From Thamnaconus septentrionalis (taxonomy: Eukaryota > Chordata > Actinopteri > Tetraodontiformes > Monacanthidae): 64,000 nt of DNA. Positions 1 to 9,700 of the stretch are shown here, piece by piece (the stretch's first letter is position 1; each line of letters starts with the position of its first letter). The notes under the pieces are model-generated. The model was given only the letters and a program-made list of their open reading frames with translations. It did not search any database and had not been told where the DNA came from. Position numbers and translations under genes: made by a program. The stretch spans positions 11,522,001 to 11,586,000 of the forward strand of contig CM020507.1 in NCBI GenBank assembly GCA_009823395.1, read 5' to 3'.

Positions 1-597
1 GTATATTCCTGCATGAATGCTAAAGTAAAAGTGAATAATAAAAAGAAGTCAATAACTGAGAGCTTTCATGGAAGAAATTGCATAATCTGTGCTAGGAACT
101 TAAAGGCCAACGGAGTGATGCAGAAGATGGACATGGTACCACTGAGCTAAAGAGCAAGACTGTTTGATGTTTTTTTTTTTTCTTCTGTGATGCAATGTCA
201 ACACTCTTAACAAGCTGAAAGCAGGCGTATCGCTGTCCCACACAGTGGAGTGAGGCGGCGCTACGCATGCTTGTTGCCGAACAAGGTATATCATGTTGGA
301 TAAATCAATTCCGCTGTCGGCGCTCACCAGGTCAAGGACAGAAGTCCATATATACGTTCTGCTTGTTGTGTAAACACCCTGAGAAATGATACAATTCCGC
401 TCACACGTCACTTTCCACAGTAACTCGCTTCCCGCTGGGGGAATGTTTCTTTGGATCTATTTGTTCAACATGCTGCCACACTGACTCATTCATCCTTATT
501 AAGACAATGGATTTAAGTGCTCGGCCCGGGGCACTCGTGCCAGCTAATCTTATCTCCTCCTACGTTCTGCGGAAAGCATTTCGTTTGAAGCGCTCAC
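1..597 (-). other. dmxl1 intron (partial)
   Basis: This sequence lies downstream of the exon 16 donor. I see no segment matching DMXL1 residues that should follow. A short frame at about 404-503 begins after a cag and was considered but not accepted. The rest is AT-rich with a T run near 170-181. Confidence 0.6.
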
Positions 598-717
598 CCA
601 TGGTGACGGGCCGAGCGGCGAGATGGAGGTGCCACATGTGGAGGAGTGAGCGCCCTGCCGGGGTCACCTCGATCACCACCAGGAAGAAACGAGCCGAGAA
701 GGTCGGCTTGCCTGAGG
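598..717 (-). CDS. dmxl1: dmxl1 coding exon 16 (residues 867-906), last exon in window
   Basis: This 120-nt exon encodes ASGKPTFSARFFLVVIEVTP, then AGRSLLHMWHLHLAARPVTM, and leaves one base at gtgag. RFFLVVIE followed by RSLLHMWHLHL is the conserved end of this part of DMXL1. The next exon must lie beyond position 1 or in a weakly recognisable form between 1 and 597. Confidence 0.93.
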
Positions 718-3700
718 CTGCAGGAAGCAAGAAAAGAAATAAAAATAAGACAAACACATTAAGTGTAAAAAAATAAAATAAATGTCCGTGTTGCACATTG
801 GACCCACGTAGTCTTCGCAACATTATAAAAGACTTATGTAAGACTTTGATACCGTTCTGTGGTGAATTAGGGGTTTCCGGTGCACTCTCCCTGTTCTCGC
901 TGCCAAGGATCAAATGCTCTTCGAACACATGCAGGAGCTGAGTCTCCTTCCCGTGCTGCAGAGAACGGCAGCAGTCAAAAGCAGCAGCAGCAGCAGCAGA
1001 CCAACATCATATTCAGACAGTGAACAACATCCCTTATCTACTGACGGGATCCGTACATAAACCCACATCTGCTCATCTTGTTCAGGCCAACACATGCACA
1101 CGCTGCAACTGCCGGAGGCAACAACAGAAGGTTTGACCTTTCCTTCTTATCATGCTTGACCTTTCACAGGCGTAAACAATTTTTTTTTATTACGATTATT
1201 ACAATGTGCAAATGCCTCTCAAATTCAAATCTGGCTCATGAAGCTTTAATCCAAGAAAAACAAGCTTCTGTTCAAATTCTTCTCGTTACAAAACATTCAT
1301 GGGGTCCAGCTACTGTTAGAGACTCTATTGTTTCAACCAACAAGGGAGACAAAACTACACTGAAACACCTTATTCATCTTAGTGTAGTATACTTACAAAG
1401 CTGGTGATGGTATCCAGCTCAATAATGCACCCAGGCTTGGCTGTGGACTGCTGACTGATGATGTTAAACACCCCTCCGACCAATTTCTGAAATGAAACAA
1501 ACATCTTTTTTCATTGTACTGTAAAAGTCGGGCTTTAGAGCAATGTATTTAAGAGCAATGATTACAGCTTTTGACACAATAAAAAAAGTGTTCTGTCAAA
1601 AAACATCATACATGGCACCTATACTGCCGTAACACCTACATGGTTCAGTTTTCGCGCAGATGGAGATTTACTTGCGCAACCCGGTGAGCTGACGTAATGA
1701 ACTCACACAGGTGACGTAAAGAGGACACGCTATACGTTAGGTCGATGTGGATTCGCATTTCAAGTATGAAGAGGCTGATAAAATGAGAGCAATAATTTTA
1801 TATCACAAGCGCACGTGTAGACGTGTAGTGTCTTTGCACGCAAGCATGTTCAACTTGTGTGAGCGTGAGTGTGTTAAATAAGCAGGAGCAGGTAGGTTCT
1901 ACTGCACTGCAAAAATAGTAACAAATGCTAGAATCCTATTTTTAGAGGAGAATTATTTTATTTTTAGGCAATACTGCAGTAGAATACTGTCACGGCATTA
2001 ATTAACCTGGTCCACATTTTCAGTAATCAGTATTTCTGTAAACATCCCGGCGTGCCACTTGTCCTAATTTCTCATGTCTGCGTGATGCGTCACAAAATTA
2101 GTTGCTGCGATGCAAGTGAGACTATGCCGAGCCTGAGCAACCTGTGTGATGACTTACCGAGATCTCAGGATTGGAGAGCTCACTCAGGAGAGTCTTAGCT
2201 TCAATAACAGCCTGGTAGAGCCTCAGGGAGTGGCCGTCACTGGCCACGAAGCAGGCGCTGGGAGAGTTACAGTAGACGCCTTCGGAGAGAGAGGACAACA
2301 TGGCAATGTCAGAAATGACTGAGCTCAGGTTTAAAACATTGATCGTGACATCCTAAATGCTCTCATCCCCCTGTCATGTCTGGGGGGGGGCGCGAAACAC
2401 CGGGCGGGAGGGAGACGGGGCGCCCGGGGGAACTAATGTTTTCACGTTGGAACTTTTTCCATGGCGGAACAATTAACAAAAAGTGTTCAGTAGGTTGTAG
2501 CTAAGAAAAACGCTGCTCAGGTACACAGGATGGACAAATAATTGACAGGCCACCGGTGGTGGCCAGTGTTCTTTGTTGTTGGGCACTTTTGGCTGTAGAA
2601 TCGTTCGGCGAGTAGCTGCGGAACGATGGTGTCATTCACGCCAGACTTGAAGCGCGGTGCACCTCCGCAGCCGGCTCGCGCCACGCAGCGATCGTTTCGG
2701 CGTCTGGTCTATTTTCTTTCTGATGAAAAATGTTCTTCCTCCAAGGTGGGGCGTGACAGAGAAAGTTTGAGAACCACTGCATTAAAACCATTGATGTGTA
2801 GGTAAAAGTCTGAATTCAGCAGCACTAGCTGGTGATCTGGACTCTGCCATTTATCTTTAGATGAAAACCTTTCTTGGCTAAATCGAGTTGTTTTGAGAGA
2901 AGCTGTTTTTCCTCAAACAAACAAGCAAGCAAACTGACAAAAAAAACACCACCAGGGATTTTATGTTCCCCAGCTGGTCTAATTTGGTTGTAGTTATTTC
3001 AGTTCAGTAAAATTTATCCTTGTTACGGAAACAAAACAACTAAAATCACGAAAAATAAGGCTGTGCTCAAAATGAATGAAGTCTTGTGGAATCTACAAAG
3101 AAAAACCAAAATTGTTTTCTCACCCAAACAGCTGCTGGGGATGAGCGTGGGTAGCCAGGCCACGTTAGCAAACGCCGAGGCATGGAGAGAATTAATCCTG
3201 GCCAGCTCGGAGACGCCGCCGGACAGGGACAGAGGGCCCACGGGGTCCACTCTCCACAGAATCAGCTCGCTGTAGATGGCATTGGGATCCTGGACCACCG
3301 CGCCCAGGGAGGTGCGACTGGGCCGGGACATACAGGGCGGGAACGTCGCGTGGGGGAAACCGGGGCCGCCGGCGTCCGGAGAGGCCTGGGCGTTGTCGGC
3401 CTCCGGCGTCCTCAAGGCGTTGTGGTGCGAGGTCGTGAGGAGCAGCGGCAACAGCGAGTGGCAGGCCAGGTCGTTCAGGTGGAAGCGGTGGCCGCAGTAG
3501 CGTGACTTGTGGGAGACGCTCAGCACGGTGGAGAACGCCGAGTCTTCGGCGAAGCTGACGGCCCACTGGTTGAGGGAGCCGTCGGCGTGCTTGGAGATCA
3601 TGAGCACGTTGGGGGTGAAGATGCTGAGTCGAAGGCTGCCGCCCGCCGCCACTTTCCCCTGGCCGCCGTAGCTTATCAGAGCAGACTTGGTCTGCGGCAA

Positions 3701-6700
3701 GGCGGACCCGGGCTGCCGCTTCCTGCCGTGCTGGATGGCCAGATCCACGTTTTTGTTGCAGGCGTACATCACCACGCTGTGGCTCAGGGAGATGGCGTCG
3801 CCCGCCGGGAACGCCACGGGGATGCGGGACACAAAGGACACCTGGAAAGGAGGCGGAGAACGCCAGAGCAATGAAATCTGAAGCAGCTTTGACAAAAAGG
3901 TGCAACAAGGAATTCAACTTAGAAAAAATACTGTACGTCTTGAAGGAGCTCAATATAAATCTAGAGCAATGATAATGGCTCATTACTAATGAATGGATAT
4001 TTCAATACACATTTTAAAGCTTCTCATTTTCTACACTGACGCTGATCATTCCACCCTGACAAAGATGTGATTTCATTTTGCTTGTTAGATGGAATGTAGC
4101 CGAAAATGAGAAAGGCGGGGGGAAATATTCAACAATACTCATGCTAATAATAATACCAGGGTCCTTTCTATCTTTTCTGAAGCAGCGAGACCTGGTTATC
4201 ATGAATATCAGTTCAGAATTAGAATGCGGCAGCTGCCTCTCCAGACTGACAAAACTGCCATCCCACAAGGCGCTTATTATTATTACAGCGTCACTGAAAA
4301 TGCATCAGGGTGCTTTTTGCATTTAATTTCTTTCAAGTTGCACGTAATTAGATCATAATTGTCTGAACGGCTGAATGAAAAGCCATTAAAAAGGGGTAGA
4401 GGAACCATCGTGACTGTCAAAATGATTCAGGGCCTCATTGAGATGATAAACGATTTTCTTTGCCAAGAAACATTCCATAAAATTTTCCATTAGAGGCGGG
4501 TCAAGTGAAAGACAGGTGAGCCCGCTCAGTTTGGTTGTGTTTAGTCAAACACAAAGTAAAAATCATAATTTAGAGGCTCTTGTGACAGATAATGGATGAA
4601 TGTTATGACTGTTGATATTTTGAAAATCAAGTTGAGGGAGTGGATCAGACGTCTTGATAAAGCACCTGCAAAAAAAATTTTCTTTTACGCCGACACCAAA
4701 AATGTCAACCTGAACCTACCTGGGCTTGTCTGAACATGCCTGGCTGGTATTCATCCAACCAGTCCACGTGCCAGACTAACAGCGAGCCGTCCATGGGATG
4801 GATGCTGAACAGCACGTCTGCGCTCTTGTTCCACTCCTCCAGCAGCACGTCCACCTGGTGCCTGACCGCTGCCAGCGAGAGCTCCACGGCCTCGGCTCCC
4901 TGGGGGTCACCCGGCCTGCTGCTGGTCTCCTCCTCATCAAGGTTCTCCTCGTCTTCGGGCTCTGGAGGAGAGTGCAAATCATCAACCCCGTATTTAAGAC
5001 ATCTTCGTGTGATTGGTAAAAAACAAACAGACAGACAGACAACTTCTAAACCAGATGCGCAGCCGAACTCTACCAAATTAAGAGTTAATGTTGGCCTGCT
5101 CCTAAATTTCTCTCGGTACCTTCTTGGGAGCACTCTGTCTGTTGCTCCAGGCTGCCTCGGAGCTGCTGCAGAAAGACTTCCATCGCCAGAGCGAAGTGAA
5201 GCTCTTTGTTGTTGAGCCAGTGGACGGTGAAAAGACCCCCGGGTTCCTCGTCATCCGCAGCACTTAGGGAGGAGATGGAGGGCAGCAGAGGAATGTCTGT
5301 CGTAACGACCGGAAAAGATGAGGCGATAAATTTGATTCAGCGTTTAAAAGAAAAGCAAATGCACCAGCATGCGCTGTGAGTGTGGTCTGATTGAGGCTAA
5401 CTGGTGATTTGGGCATTCGGAGGCAATCCTAGAGGGACAGTCGTCTTCAAAGCTAAGTAAATCTAAGCTTTTACCTAAAAATAGAGAAACACACTCACTT
5501 AAATTCAAATTACTGATTGAAAAAAGACCTAAGACAAATGCAATCTTTTTAAATTTTCCTCCACATAAAGTTATCCATTAGGATGATTGAATTAACGCAG
5601 CACCCATAAGCGAGTTTAATGCTTACAATTTTTTTTGCTACTGAAGAGAAAAATCTAAACATCTACTGTGGGGACAAACACAAGGAGTTTCCCATGCAAA
5701 AGATCTTCCATATGGATACAATGACAGGTGTGTGTGCTACCAACTGGTGACCTGCCAAGTGGCACTTTGGCTCCTAAGACATAAGCTGAATTCAAATCCC
5801 TTTAATTGCTTCCAAGGGTTAATTAAATAAGAACACAACGGATTGCAATATTATGAAGTAGCCAAGTGCACTGACAAAGAAGGGAAAGAAAAAGTAAATA
5901 AAAGTTTGTGGTTGCTTGTTAAAACATTTATCATTGTCTAAATTATTTTAAATGACAAAAGAAATTTGTTCTTGACAGTTTGAGCATTTCTTAGTCTTTT
6001 TAGATTCAGAGGACAAGGAACGGTAAAATCAACAAGCACTAAGAGGTTCCTGACAGGCCCCTGATCCCAAGACAAAAACAGATTTAATTGGTATAATTAT
6101 CATTTTTTTATTCAATATGTCATTTTTTTATTTATTAATTCTGTGTTCATGATGCTTATTTTATTGAAATGTGAGTTGCGAGGGCCCTCAACAGTTTTCT
6201 GACTTCAAACTGGATAGCAGCATTCCCTAGTATGGGAATGGATGTGCGACAAGAGAAGAAGAGGCATGGGTCTAACCAGTGGCAGGGTTGATGCTGGCCG
6301 CAATGTGGAAGTGGCAGAGAGCGTTGGCCTGCGGCACGTTGCTCCTGCACTTCCTGTGGCTGTAGTGACGGCTCTGATGGTGAGGCAGGCTGCCGGTGAG
6401 CGAGAGCTGAAACGCGTCCCGGTAAGATGAGGGGAATAAGGATTCTTGAAGGATCCACTGTAATAATAATAATGACAGTCATTATTTGGGGTGTATTTCC
6501 GGAAAGATTAGAACAGTGTTTAGATTTGATTTTAGTGATCTTACAAATAAAACAAAATATTGGTCCTGTGAAACCAAACTACCTTCAGTCTATCATAGTA
6601 ATTTTTCTACGTCTTTAAATACATGGAAATGCGTGCATCAGCACCAGAGAACTCAGCAGAAGTAGAGGAAGACAGATCTGCAGAGTAAAGCAGAGATCTG

Positions 6701-9700
6701 GAACAGGACAGACTTCTGCTACCACTCACGGCTGATGCAGCAATTTAGGTCCAAGTGGCCTTTTGAGATCAGAGGAAGCAAGTCAACTTGTGGAGTAAGA
6801 AGCATTCATTACAACAAGTCCACCGTCTCCTCTTTGTTCAACTGTTCTTTATAGAGTAGGAATTGAATTCAGCGGAAGGGATGATTAAAAGGACATTTCT
6901 GCTGAACTGCGTCATTACTCTGAAAAGAGCCAGATGACCTCAACGGCGACAAACTGCAGAGACGAGCGGCCTTGGGTGGCAGAGAGGCAGGATGAGGAAG
7001 AAAAATGTTGAATAAAATGAAAACATTCTGACATGATAAAATCTGGGCTGTCAGACACTGAAAGCAGCGCCCAATTTCTTTCACAAACATTAAGACTTTT
7101 TTATCTGATGGGAGCAATGAGGGACAGCAAACACTGTGACTAAAAGGGCCAATTTGACGGGACAGTGGAAATAGAACACCTGGTTCTGCTTTTACATCAG
7201 CTGATAAGCATGAGGGAAGCTTGACTACATTCCTGTATATTAACGACACTTGGTCCAAACTGGGCTTTGACTTGGTCTTGATACAGAATAATCAAAAATG
7301 TATTGAGACGCAGTTAAAAAAAAAAAAAGACAAAACACCTTTTCAGGTTTTCTAATGTGGTTTGGTAAAGAAAATGACTTAAATGTTCAATTTCAAAGCC
7401 AACACGTTTTTCTTTTTTGCTGTTACATGTTTGAAACAACACAAGAACGCTAGCAGAAAATGCCCAGAAAATATAACATTACAAAAAAACACACCAAAAG
7501 CAATTATGCTGAGCTGCAGCTCAGACAAGAGAAAGGAGGTCAACATTTTTAATTGATACTTGTTCTAATCCATAAAAAGCTTAATTTTTTTCCTGAGAGC
7601 TAATTAATTTCCCTTTTAACTCAACTAAGCCTGTTTCTTTCGATATCTTCTTTCAGTCTCCCTCTTCTCTTTTCCTCTCACATCTGCAGTAACCAGATGA
7701 ACTAAATCAGAAAAGGTTACAGTGCTGCAATTTAGATTTTGCACCACAGTCAAACCAGCATCACATGGCGCTACAGTTTTTTTCTTCTGTTACTCTAAAC
7801 AGGATGAGTTCTGAACAAATGTTTGTAAGTTTTTTTTTTTTTGAAGCTTTGATCAAAGTTTTCTGAATTTATGAAAAAAAGAAGTTTACTATGGTGGTCG
7901 ATGGTGTGATTTTATAAACTCTATAAATATATTATTAACTGGGATGTATCTTGATTTAACTTGCTTGGCTTACTTCCTCTCCATTTTTTCCTTGCGTCTT
8001 CTCGTTGCAGTTGCCTTTCCATGAGGCGCCTGCACATCTGTTGACGTCGCCGTTTGGGCCAGCAGTGAGATTATTATGATGACCAGACAGAAGGTTGTCG
8101 CCTGGCAGCAGCGTCTCTGCCCAGAGACGACACACGCTGTCCTTACAGCAGGTGAGCAGAACGTTGCACACTGCGCCTCTGTGCATGGGGACGGAGGGAG
8201 AGAAGAGAAGTCATGGCAACGGATCCAGGGTTAAGATGACATTAACATTAAACTTCACATATATTAATATCTCGCTGTGATTTACAAAAGCACAGATTCT
8301 ATGATGGAATCATTTGACCAAACAATGTAAATGTGTTTGTGGGAAAAAGAGTGACATCTGTGTCAGGGGAAAACGTTGCTAGCGGGGTGGCTAATGTGTG
8401 ACACCACTCATGCACAGTTCAGTCACACTACCATTCCTAGGCAGCCTCATTACTCACTCTCATATGATTGGCTTACCAGTGACACATATGCATGATATTG
8501 TACAAGCCACAGTGGAGGCCACACACACAGTCACGTGCAGCAGACTCAACAAAAACAGTATTTTCTTTGTCCTCAGTGAAGCAATTCCGTATATGACTGA
8601 AAAATTGTCAGCGTTTACCCCATTTGTTGGTACAGTAACATCCTGTTATATCCCATTCCTCTCATAAATAACATCGGAAAATCTAAATAGATGACAACAT
8701 ATGAATGCAAGGTAATAGCAAATGGCGAGTGTGTTATCAGCTTTAATTTATATTGTGCAAATGCTGGCTGGTATTTTTTCTCCACTACTGAGCTCCAATG
8801 TGTTGATTTCACAAAAATCAAGATTTTTGTTTCTGTCAAGTTTAAGAGAGAGGGTTGAGGGTTGTTCCATACCGTGGCATGTATTTGCTGGTCTTCCTCC
8901 ATGAGAAGCCAGTTACAGACCGCGGATGGGCCAGGTAGATGAATGAGAAGGTCAGCCCTTCTTGAACACCAGCACTGGATTCTGGAGGCGTGAAGAGTCC
9001 AGAGACGCCAAACTTCCACTTACTGGTGCAGTACCAGACCTTGAGCAGGCAGTCGTCCTGATGAGTAGATGAAGAGCAGCAGGTTGAATGGAAGGGTAAA
9101 AGGTCATCTATCTATTGTATCTATCATATCTATTGTATGTACTGTACCTATCCATGTATCGATGGTATCTATTGCATCCATCTTTGTATATATGTTGTAT
9201 CTATCCATGTATCTATTGGATCTATCTCCCTATCATCAGTGTAAACAGCAATGCAAATATCACCTCAACAGATACTGTATGTCTCCAAGTGAGAGACCCT
9301 TACCTGTCCTGCTGTTGCAAAAAACTCCCCATCGGGAGAGAACTTCATTAAACTAACTGGAGAGGCTGTCCTGTGCACAAAGAACATAACATTTGATAAT
9401 TAGCACAATGTAAACCTTAAACCAAATACAATGTCAAACTTTAAGTTAGACTTGAACGGTCTAACTTGTCTGTCCAGTACATTAACTATAGTCAAATACA
9501 GAAAACTGCGGCAAACAAAGGAATTCAAGCGTCCTGGTTTCTTGGTTCTTACTTGCTTTGCCAGGTGCACCTCCAAACAGAGCGGCCGTCTTTCATGATC
9601 ATGTCTGTTGGCTTTTCCTCCACATCTTCACCTTTCACGCTGTCAACGTGGGACCACAGCTGGAGGCTGTCGGCGCCAGTTAACAGGGAGCTGCCTGGAT

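Noticed and set aside
100..411. Minus-strand open frame that might be the next dmxl1 exon
   Set aside because: The peptide (TSVLDLVSADSGIDLSNMIY) does not match DMXL1 residues expected after exon 16 in the right phase, and it has no clear acceptor.
404..503. Short minus-strand frame (VWQHVEQIDPKKHSPSGKRV) after a cag, with correct entry phase
   Set aside because: It has a poor pyrimidine tract and no convincing similarity to DMXL1.
3182..3874. Long plus-strand and second minus-strand open frames
   Set aside because: They are shadows of the GC-rich dmxl1 exon 12.
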